Assembly (NCBI GenBank): GCA_001600495.1 | Contig: BCKE01000027.1 | Coordinates: 411,051 to 439,962, forward strand | DNA from: Pilasporangium apinafurcum | Lineage: Eukaryota; Oomycota; Peronosporomycetes; Pythiales; Pythiaceae | DNA length: 28,912 nt | Direction of reading: 5' to 3' | In this document: positions 21,544-28,912 of the stretch, one piece after another | Layout: every line of letters begins with the position of its first letter | Position numbering within the stretch: the stretch's first letter is position 1 | Made by a program: the position numbers and the translations under genes | Notes under the pieces: model-generated | Seen by the model: only the letters and a program-made list of their open reading frames with translations | What the model was told of the DNA's origin: nothing | The model's database searches: none

Positions 21544-21675
21544 ACGAGAATCAAGTGAGTCGTAGAAGCGCAAAAAAAGCGTGAGCTCGGGGTCTTCGGA
21601 CTTGAACCTGCTCACACGGTACAGCCCGTATTCTACGTATAGGCAGTTGGTAGGCACAACGCGAAGCAAGTTGGA

Positions 21676-22129
21676 GTAACCTAGTTACATATGAATGTAA
21701 AAGGGTAACCCTTTTACTGGCTTACACTGTTGTGCAGTGAGGAAGCGCAATTGATTGGCGACAGACGTCGTCAATCAAGAGGAAAGGAAAGAGAGAAACC
21801 GAAAGAGACTTACTCTTTTGGAGGAAAATTAGGAACTGAATTATTGTTTTAATAAAGCTACCTAGAAAGTGAAATGAATGACTGATGTTCGAGTGTCCAA
21901 TTCGAACATACCCAACTATACAAAACCCTATATGTAAGGATTGTTTACTATTTCTTCCATGTCTTGTAAAACATGATGTATTTACGGACTAACCGTAAAC
22001 AATAAACAACCGCACCTAACAGAAGTTCATGTTTCCCACACACAGTAGGAAATCGTACTTTATCAACCCGTTCGAGTTTATCCCGTTTTCAGACCCGCTA
22101 GGTCTGATATGTAATGGAGACCCATTACA
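21676..22129. repeat. Hairpin-rich tract, possible LTR remnant
   Basis: Six clear stem-loops occur: GTAAC/GTTAC (21676-21688), GTAAAAGGG/CCCTTTTAC with a 3-base loop (21697-21717), CACTG/CAGTG (21725-21739), TTGATTGGCGAC/GTCGTCAATCAA (21751-21778), CAGACC/GGTCTG (22090-22106) and TGTAATGG/CCATTACA (22110-22129). The first four follow Fanzor copy D by 130-235 bases. The TGTAA..TTACA type hairpins also recall the starts of oomycete LTRs. No coding sequence is present. I cannot decide between a retroelement LTR and a guide-RNA region. Confidence 0.5.
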
Positions 22130-22325
22130 AAAGTCAATGGCAGGAAATGGTCGAAATGTGGAAGAGGCGGCCACAATGCACGCACATGCGATACCAGTTG
22201 AATAAATTATTAGAAAGCAATGAATCTGGTTGAATTCAATTTATATTTGGATAAGAAAGGGTGCAAATATAATTTTCCTATTTTATTGTCTCTTTTTTGC
22301 ATTACCCCTAAAAGAATACACCAAA

Positions 22326-23702
22326 ATGGACGAACATGCCGTGGTGACAGAGAAGGAAGTAAGCGGTCTCCACAGCTTTATCAGCGACGTGGACGAATTG
22401 CTGGCGGAGTCCGAGGCACTGCTCGATTCCCTTGACGCTGCACCCCTCGATGCTATCCCAGTCCTAGCTCTTGCTGCTTCTAATCCCCAGTATATAGCTG
22501 CTCAACAGGATCCCGGGGCTGAAAATGAAAACGAGAGAAGCAGGGACAGCAGTAGCAATCTAGCGGAACTGAAACTGACGACAGCAACAAAACCAGCCAA
22601 GAAGAAGCGCAGTCGAAACTCCACGCGCGACAGGGAGAAAGCTGAGCTCGAGTTTTTCAGGAAACAGGCCACCGAGCTGGAGAAGGAAGTGGCCGCATTA
22701 CGGAACGAGAGGGAAATCCACACGCAAGTGAGAAACACGCTTGCACCCGCGTGGCGCCGACTCGCAGACCGCCAATTACAAGGGAAGCGGAAGGCTGAGA
22801 GTGAGAACAAATATCTCAAAGCCATGGTGGAAGAAAATGCAAATACGATGAAGCGACTGTGGGAGATCTTGACCGAGCGATCCAAGCAGAGTTCGACTTA
22901 CTGCACTATGCTAAAAAACGAGCAGCAAAGGTGTATGGAGTGGAAAGACTCAGTTGTGTTTGAACGGCTGAAGGCAAAACTAGCCGATGCATATGCGAGA
23001 ACGGATGACGTGATTCGCGAAAGTAATATTGGCAGGATGCTGGATGAAGGTGTTGAGTATTCGCATACCAGGAAACTGCACTTGAAGAATGGACAGCAAA
23101 TTCATTGGAATGAGCTTGTCAACATCCGGCTCTTACCGTTTGACGCGTATATAGCTTCTAATGCGATGTGGCATGCTTCAATATCCCAGTTTTTTCAATG
23201 TTCATTTCATACCATGCAGCAATCAGATGACATATCTATTTGCTCCGGACACCAGGGAGTGGAGCAGCGAAAAGACATTTTTGCGGTAAAATTTCAGCGA
23301 AAGGTTCGTTTAGATGGAGTCGAAATCGTTTTCGATGCCATACAAATGATGCAACGCTACAAAGAAGAAGCAAGATATGTGCATTTGTGGCTAGCAGAAT
23401 ACTACAGCAATGTCCAAAATAATTTATCGACGGCAGATATGAATAACATAGGGTGGGTCATTTGGAAGAAAACGCCTTCATCATACAACTCATCAGTCGT
23501 GGGATCAATAACTCAGTCCAAAGTTGTTAACATTGCTGGGCATTATGATGATCCCGAGCACAGCAGTAACATCCTTACCAATTTATTCATGTCGTCCAAC
23601 GAAGTTTGTACGGACGAACTCAATATGCTTGTCGAAAATATGTTACTAGAAACCTCATTACCCACCAACGCTAGACTTTCGCGACGAGTTAATCATATAT
23701 AA
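22326..23702 (+). CDS. bZIP transcription factor-like protein, M96-like oomycete type
   Basis: From the ATG at 22326 (CCAAAATGG context) the protein has 458 residues. An acidic N-terminus is followed by a basic segment KPAKKKRSRNSTRDREKAEL (about residues 90-110) that runs directly into a heptad helix with Leu/Val positions (LEFFRKQATELEKEVAALRN). A second coiled-coil-like stretch and RLKAKLADAYARTDDVIRES follow. The C-terminal ~250 residues look globular. This layout matches the large oomycete family annotated as M96 mating-specific or bZIP-like proteins; I recognise it by layout, not by a decisive motif. It is expected to be nuclear and to bind DNA as a dimer. The Asn-to-basic spacing in the basic region is not the canonical N-x7-R. 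The in-frame TTG start upstream adds a hydrophobic stretch that does not belong. Confidence 0.75.
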   Translation: MDEHAVVTEKEVSGLHSFISDVDELLAESEALLDSLDAAPLDAIPVLALAASNPQYIAAQQDPGAENENERSRDSSSNLAELKLTTATKPAKKKRSRNSTRDREKAELEFFRKQATELEKEVAALRNEREIHTQVRNTLAPAWRRLADRQLQGKRKAESENKYLKAMVEENANTMKRLWEILTERSKQSSTYCTMLKNEQQRCMEWKDSVVFERLKAKLADAYARTDDVIRESNIGRMLDEGVEYSHTRKLHLKNGQQIHWNELVNIRLLPFDAYIASNAMWHASISQFFQCSFHTMQQSDDISICSGHQGVEQRKDIFAVKFQRKVRLDGVEIVFDAIQMMQRYKEEARYVHLWLAEYYSNVQNNLSTADMNNIGWVIWKKTPSSYNSSVVGSITQSKVVNIAGHYDDPEHSSNILTNLFMSSNEVCTDELNMLVENMLLETSLPTNARLSRRVNHI

Positions 23703-23992
23703 TCCGATTCGACTTGTTCAAATGTATAAATCTTGAATCGTTTTAGATCAATGTACGTGGATATCAAATTGTGGTCCAAGCGAAATATGTTAGAAGTGAC
23801 TCAGTCAACTTGTGGTTTTGCCACCACATAATTTCGCACTACATTCTAATCAAGGCAAAACTTGACCGAAACACACAAAAAATGGAAAGCATTCAAAACA
23901 ATGTGAATGGATCGTGAATAGCCAAAACAGAAGATTTATTGACCTACTGATGCACACATATAGCAAACAGTTATGACTGGGGTCCTGCTGCG

Positions 23993-24905
23993 CTACACCT
24001 TCATACCAGAATTACGTTTTGCGTCTTCAACGAGTTCGTGTAATCCACGAAATTGAATAGTAGGGAAATAGTCGGCATGGTCACACGTCACTTTGGTGAA
24101 AGCAAACTGACCTGCGCCAAGCATGGTGAAGACGTCATATTCAGTAGCCATATCTCCCAATTCCAGTGGCTTCACGACAGTGGCATTAATCAGCGTAGTG
24201 AGACTTCGAAACTCTACCTTCAAATTCAGAATACTTTCCTTAAAAAATCCGCAATCTTCAACCAAGAGGTTTCTTCGCCTCATGTGTACATATATAGTCT
24301 CCAGTTCTGAGATACTTTAGTAGCTGTACAATCGCCTGTGCCACATCTCGAGCTGCGTTCATGGCGAAGAGCTCTTTCTCCATCACAGGGATTGTGATGG
24401 TCTTGGTGTTCAGGTTGATTGGAAAGCCGAACTCGATATCCAAAAATTGTCGGTTGGAAGAAGGGACAAGGTCGTCCGCAACTTAATCCACGGAATTCAA
24501 CGTCCACTCGATCTCACCTTGGTTGCGTAATGCCTCTCTCGCAGGCTCATGATTTGGATATTAGAAGCTCAGTTAGTCCGGAAAGTCTTCAAGGTTCCCA
24601 CCGTAGTCGGCTGGGATGAAGCGCTTGCACTTGACACTTTGGTTGCACGTTTCAATCAAGGTGAAGGTGGCTTTGGTATACGCCATGTTGTAATCGAGGA
24701 TAACGCGGAGCAACGCATCACAACCACTAATCCGTTCAACTAACTGAGGAAGAAAATAATCCATGATGCGTTAAGAAGTACCTTTCTAACCATCGAGGAA
24801 CGGCTTGTGGGACATGGTGAGGATTTCGCCTTCGTAACCAGCTTTGGGAAGCTCCTCAGAGAACTACTTGGCTAGAGATCCACTTTCAGCGATTGTAACG
24901 CACAT
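23993..24905 (-). pseudogene. NmrA/isoflavone-reductase-like pseudogene
   Basis: Minus-strand frames from ATG 24903-24905 read MCVTIAESGSLAK, KAGYEGEILTMSHKP, VERISGCDALLRVILDYNMA, SVKCKRFIPADYGGNLEDFP, GEIEWTLNSVD, ADDLVPSSNRQFLDIEFGFP and AARDVAQAIVQLLKY. After a frameshift near 24270, the frame RNLLVEDCGFFKESILNLKV continues. The order (GcDa, kRFiPadyG, eWT, RDVA) is that of NmrA-like atypical short-chain reductases. At least six in-frame stops (for example before PNHEPARE and after EWTLNSVD) and the frameshift make it a pseudogene. The N-terminal dinucleotide-binding part is poorly kept. It is not a duplicate of the intact NmrA-like gene downstream, whose sequence differs clearly. Confidence 0.82.
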
Positions 24906-25717
24906 ATTGGATGGCGGGTTGATTAGAGAGGTGGTTGTGGTGTGCTGTGTCTCATTGACTTTGTAAATCCTAAAACGAAGACCGTTTCAAGAATCGTGTT
25001 GTTTCGATTTGCTTAAGTGTTGAGTATCGTCACTAGCGTGGAGAAGCTGATTAGTGCTGGCGAAAAACCATTACGATATAGGGTTCGAGAGAGAGTGTAT
25101 GTGTCTGGCATCAACTTTAGTAGCAAGTTTTCTTTCCGGTGAATGCATGGCATTCAGGATATTCATGATATTAGTCACATCTTTCAGATGTTGGATCTGT
25201 GACTAAACATAATGTACATAAACAACCCATAATTTGATAATGATTTGCTAAAACTGTGGAAGTAATCACATATAGATCAGATGCTACAGCCTGGTGACTA
25301 ATCAATTTCAGTTTTAAAGTATGGTGCATTACATTACGCTCAACAAACAAAAATAGCCGCGCTCCCCGTTACAACCCGGTGACTAAACTCCATAATGCTT
25401 GTGCATGGGCAAAACCAGAGAATAACGTTGGCGTGTGGTTGAGGACAAAGACATAAGAGCATGTCCTCTAGGATACAAGAAAAAAAGAAAACAACATAAG
25501 AGAAGCAAGAAGAAATAAGATTTAGCTTTTCATTAACTCACTTTTAATTTTACCAATAAACCAACAACCGTTCCTCAACACCAATCAAGCTTCGTTCGTC
25601 TCTTCTCCTACCAGACCATCCGTTTCGACCCGCCGTCTCGCAGCCACGCTTTCTCCATCTTGCTAAGTGCGCAACCCGTCCCTCATCCGTTTAGTGCGTG
25701 CGAACCAAGCGTAACAA
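24906..25717. other. Gap before the NmrA-like gene
   Basis: No gene. GTGACTAAAC or GTGACTAATC occurs three times (near 25200, 25294 and 25381), two of them preceded by TACARCCYG. An A-rich tract lies near 25480-25515. The last ~150 bases are pyrimidine-rich and probably hold the promoter and leader of the gene at 25718. Confidence 0.45.
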
Positions 25718-26737
25718 ATGGCGTCTGCACTGCCGTCCTCTTCACCCTCCTCTGCAGGAATTCTTGTGGTTGGCGCCACAGGGAACACCGGCACAAGTGC
25801 TGTCGAATGGCTCTCGCACCTCCTCTCCTCATCTTCCGTTCCCACATATTCTTCTTCCTCTCTCTCGGCTGGTGTGACTCCACTACGAGTAATCGCTCTA
25901 ACCCGCGATGCCGATTCAGAGCCTGCCAAGAATTTAGCCAAACTGGATCATGTGGAGGTGGTCCAGAAGGATTGGATGGAGATTGATAGCGAATGGCTCG
26001 CACAGTCCCATGTGCTTCGCGTGTACATCGCACCACACAATCTTCCGACGCAATTCGTGGATGAGAGTCGCTTTCTGATCGCCTGCAAAGACGCTAAGGT
26101 GGAATATCTTATCAAGCTCTCAACCAATGGTCCGTTCATCGCGCCAGACAGTCCCCTCTACTACGGCCGGTCTCACTGGGCAGTGGAGCAACTGCTGCGG
26201 GAGCCAGAGTTTAGCTCCATGCCGAGCACCGTCCTCCGCGCCAATGTTTTCATCAACACCCTTGTGCAGCCGTTCATCAGCTTCATCAGGGAGAAATTCC
26301 AGGCTGGAGGTGCTGTTGATAGACAACCCGTCCGGTTTGTGATGAGCAAGGACGCACCGGCTGCGCTAGTGAATCCCAAGGACGTCGGCGCAGCAGCAGC
26401 AGCGCTCCTCGCTCTACCAGATCCCTCGGCGCACCATGGACATACCTATAACCTTAGCGGACCGAACGATGTCTCCGGCGAGGATATCATCCGTCTGATC
26501 GAAGCGAAGCTGGGAGAGAAACTGACGGTTGACTACAAAAGCATGACGCTGATCAACGAGTTACTGGACAAATCAAACTACCCGGAGAATGTGAGTAAAT
26601 CGATTAAGCTTTCATACACCGAGTTCCTGTGGAAAGGCATGTCCAGGCTGAGCATGACAGAGAGCAGTCCAGAGCTGCTGCAGCTGAATATCCCTCGAAC
26701 GACAGTCGAAGAGTATATTGAGCGGGCTTTTGAATAG
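25718..26737 (+). CDS. NmrA-like NAD(P)-binding protein (atypical short-chain reductase)
   Basis: An intact 339-residue protein. Residues 13-24 read AGILVVGATGNTG, the GxxGxxG Rossmann nucleotide-binding motif of NmrA/NAD(P)H-azoreductase-like proteins. A Ser-rich loop of about 25 residues follows. The middle has AKVEYLIKLSTNGPF, then YYGRSHWAVEQLL, where the Tyr and the fourth residue after it (His instead of Lys) replace the usual YxxxK pair. Further marks are RANVFINTLVQPF, VNPKDVGAAAAALL and TYNLSGPNDVSGEDI. Family members sense redox dinucleotides or reduce quinone-like compounds. Loss of the Lys suggests sensing or binding rather than classic catalysis. The start (ACAAATGGC) is the only reasonable ATG. 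Cytosolic. Confidence 0.9.
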   Translation: MASALPSSSPSSAGILVVGATGNTGTSAVEWLSHLLSSSSVPTYSSSSLSAGVTPLRVIALTRDADSEPAKNLAKLDHVEVVQKDWMEIDSEWLAQSHVLRVYIAPHNLPTQFVDESRFLIACKDAKVEYLIKLSTNGPFIAPDSPLYYGRSHWAVEQLLREPEFSSMPSTVLRANVFINTLVQPFISFIREKFQAGGAVDRQPVRFVMSKDAPAALVNPKDVGAAAAALLALPDPSAHHGHTYNLSGPNDVSGEDIIRLIEAKLGEKLTVDYKSMTLINELLDKSNYPENVSKSIKLSYTEFLWKGMSRLSMTESSPELLQLNIPRTTVEEYIERAFE

Positions 26738-26880
26738 CTCACTACCTGCGAAGAAACAATTGCCATACCGATTTACATATACATACTTCTGCATGACATC
26801 TTCTGCTTCAAATACGGTCCAACAAGATCTTTTTTTTCTCTACAGTAGCTTGGAGATAGTAATTGGTTTCTTGCATGCTT

Positions 26881-27851
26881 TACTAAAGTCTATCCGAGAT
26901 AATAAGCGAATCGATTTTTACCAAAAACAGATAACAAAGCATTTGCCACATTATTGGATGAAATACGCTTTTTTCGAAAATAAACGCTGATTGACGAAAA
27001 AGCGGGAACGGAGAGCTTTGATCCAAGCACTCATTTGCCTGAACCTGTAGAATGGTTTGGGAGAAACGGCTTATCGAACGTGGTCGGTAGCAATGGCAAA
27101 AAGACTGCCGAGAAGAGAAAGCGCCGTTTCCGTGTCATCTCCCGCGATACTGCTGTTGCACTTAATGATTGCAGGACGTATTTTGAGTGGGAGGCAAGCA
27201 ACAAAAGTTGCCAGTGTTTCTCGTCCTGTAGATCGAACACCAGCGTGCTTCGACATCAGTCCTCAAACAGTAGTATCCATTAGAAAGAAGCTTGAAAGCG
27301 GTGAACCATTCAATGATGAAGAACAGCACGGTCGTATATGACACTTACGAGACTAGAGGTAGCAAAGCTGTGTAAGTCAAACGACCCCAAACCAATTTAC
27401 CAAGTGTCGGTTTTGGCGAAAGCATTCAACTGCAACATTCTGCTTCTGCCAGTTGGACATCCAGAGTTGAATCCAATTGAAATGGTGTGGGCACATGTGA
27501 AGGGATACGTGGCAAAACACAACGTAAAATTTTCATTGTCAGATGTAGAGAAGCATGCCCACGATGCTTTGGATGCATTTGATGAGCACATGTGGCAGCG
27601 GTACATGGCTCACTACGTGGGAGTTGAGAAAAAGTTTCTCGCGGTAACTGATGAAATTCCTCTCGATTTGGATGAATAAATGTTCTTGGCAATAACTTCT
27701 GCTATTCGTATCCAAATTTCATGCTTGAAAGTTGTAAAGAGCAAGAGGTCAATGTAGAATATTTTGGTAGAATATTGAACGCCATAGCCAAAACTTGAAA
27801 ATATAAAACAGAAAATTAGAGATCGCTTATTATCTCGGATAGACCTTAATA
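26881..27851. mobile_element. Tc1/mariner-type element with 29-bp terminal inverted repeats
   Basis: The left end 26881-26909 (core GTCTATCCGAGATAATAAGC) and the right end 27823-27851 are inverted copies that match at 27 of 29 positions, both bordered by TA, the target duplicated by Tc1/mariner elements. The 971-bp unit carries a transposase relic on the plus strand. It is too short for an autonomous element. The LINE relic lies directly beyond the right end. Confidence 0.9.
27057..27679 (+). pseudogene. Tc1/mariner (DDE_3-type) transposase, core deleted
   Basis: The N-terminal part reads RILSGRQATKVASVSRPVDR and DISPQTVVSIRKKLESGEPF, a helix-turn-helix DNA-binding region. After a frame change near 27330 the C-terminal part reads NCNILLLPVGHPELNPIEMV, WAHVKGYVAKHNVKFSLSDV and ends EIPLDLDE at TAA. 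NPIE carries the last catalytic acid. The segment with the first two catalytic Asp residues is missing, so it cannot be active. The terminal repeats surround it closely, so the element could have been mobilised only by an enzyme supplied from another copy. Confidence 0.85.
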
Positions 27852-27880
27852 ACGGTATTTGACTATATTCGTAATTTTGA

Positions 27881-27895
27881 GATGATGATGATGAT
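27881..27895. repeat. (GAT)5 microsatellite at the LINE 3' end
   Basis: Five GAT units, read as (ATC)n on the LINE strand, ~35 bases after the LINE stop codon. Many non-LTR elements end in a short simple repeat, so this probably marks the 3' terminus. Confidence 0.75.
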
Positions 27896-27929
27896 GAAAG
27901 GAATTCTATTTAACCTTAATCTTTAGGTT

Positions 27930-28912
27930 TTAGACTTCTCTCCTCTTGAATAGGGGTTTACAGCTCTGGTAATTTGCTGTAGCTGTTTGTATATCTTGAG
28001 ATATTGCGCTTTGCAACTTGTCCATTTCAACCAAGTTGGTTAATTCCTCCTCTGGATTCAGACGCTTTAGTGTGATCAAGTCAGTGAGTGCCACTTGTTC
28101 ACTGGGATTCAGCGGTAACCACTGAGTCCATTGTGCTTTACGCATGCTTTCTTGAAGAANGTTTCTTCCTCTATTTCGTCTTCTTCGCTTCAGTTCTTTC
28201 TGTTGCTTTTCGTCCGTCAGTAGTGTTAGAGATACTGCTTTCTCCTCCAGTTGTTTATGGATCGTCAGTAGGCTTTGTTGTAGAGCATTTCGCATTGCCT
28301 CCTGTTCGGGCTGTTCTGGTTCTACTGCTCGTATTCCATAGTCAATTACTCTCCATTTTTGTTCATGGTGGATGGCGATTATCCATGCCATGTCTCGTGC
28401 TCTAATTTCCCATCCCTTGAATACACCATAGGCTATGGTGATACTTGTGACTTTCAGTTTTTCTCGCTCTTGTGGGATTCTTACAAGTACGCTTATGCAC
28501 TGCTCCATACAAATACCGAGTATTTGCGTTCCTTGTTGCCTCTGTTTGGCGGTTGCTATTGCTGTCACTTGCCTCATTGTAGAATTCCATATTGATATTG
28601 TGGTTGCTGCACGTGTGATGGTTTCCTTCGAGTGGATTATCTTGTTCCGATACTGCCATAGCAGTGCTGGTATTGCTCTGCAACAGATGAACCATATTAT
28701 TTGTAATGCTCGGTGGTGATCTTCAGTGAAATATCCGTAGTCTCTCCTGAGTTGTGCAACTTGATGGGGATCGTATCGTGGCATTATGTTTCTGAATATT
28801 GCTCGCTTGGCTTTATTCCATGGTATCCCTCCTATCATTGTTGGGAGCCAGTGTTCCAATAGTTTGCTCCATACCTCTCTTGCTCGGGGGCACTCCCATA
28901 CAATGTGGCTTA
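27930..28912 (-). mobile_element. LINE (non-LTR retrotransposon) ORF2 C-terminus
   Basis: One open frame of about 327 codons runs from the window edge to TAA at 27930-27932. At its start SHIVWECPRAREVWSKLLEH is the zinc-binding zf-RVT motif that follows the reverse transcriptase in plant- and oomycete-type LINEs. The following ~300 residues are the long C-terminal tail, rich in Gln/Glu with a basic patch (KELKRRRRNRGRN). One N base at 28160. The reverse transcriptase proper lies outside the window. The frame is undisturbed here, so the copy may be young. Confidence 0.78.

Noticed and set aside
21370-21669. 99-codon open frame on the minus strand
   Set aside because: It is the shadow of Fanzor fragment D and its 3' flank.
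27910-27930. TTAACCTTAATC resembling the TTAA element end
   Set aside because: Similarity stops after a few bases and there is no CCCCAC core or partner end.

Overview
This 28.9 kb window reads as oomycete nuclear DNA from a draft assembly (twelve single N bases). The evidence is a pair of folate-biopterin transporter (BT1/FBT) genes, a full-size ABCC transporter, a bZIP protein of the oomycete M96-like type, a ~100 bp GT-AG intron with a TGCTAAC branch point, and compact genes separated by decayed transposons. I cannot resolve the genus.

Layout. 0-4.3 kb: two FBT genes in tandem on the minus strand; the first is cut by the window edge, the second is complete. 4.3-6.2 kb: no recognisable gene. 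6.2-9.4 kb: remains of RNA-guided nuclease genes. A full-length but broken Fanzor1 lies on the minus strand, a second Fanzor1 3' end lies inverted on the plus strand, and an IS607-TnpB/Fanzor2-type remnant follows on the minus strand. 9.7-11.75 kb: a spliced multi-pass membrane protein and a maltose/nodulation-type O-acetyltransferase. 11.9-13.4 kb: the 3' end of another Fanzor2/TnpB-like gene, a Tc1/mariner relic inserted right after it, and an ORF of 24-residue repeats of the kind known from giant viruses. 14.4-18.3 kb: the ABCC transporter. 18.4-21.8 kb: the best-preserved Fanzor1 (two in-frame stops and one frameshift), a structured candidate guide RNA beyond its 3' end, a TTAA-flanked MITE and one more Fanzor1 C-terminus. 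22.3-23.7 kb: the bZIP gene. 24-26.7 kb: a dead NmrA/isoflavone-reductase-like pseudogene, then an intact NmrA-like gene. 26.9-28.9 kb: a mariner-type element with clear terminal inverted repeats and deleted catalytic core, then the 3' end of a LINE.

The unusual content is the Fanzor (eukaryotic OMEGA) material: six loci of at least two lineages in 15 kb. All are broken, yet two pairs keep closely similar sequence, partly foldable, just past the ORF. In this family the guide (omega/f) RNA lies there. All copies look inactive as annotated, so the region is best read as a fossil record from which an ancestral protein-RNA pair could be inferred. The working cellular genes (FBT, ABCC, NmrA-like, acetyltransferase, membrane protein, bZIP) do not form an operon or obvious pathway.
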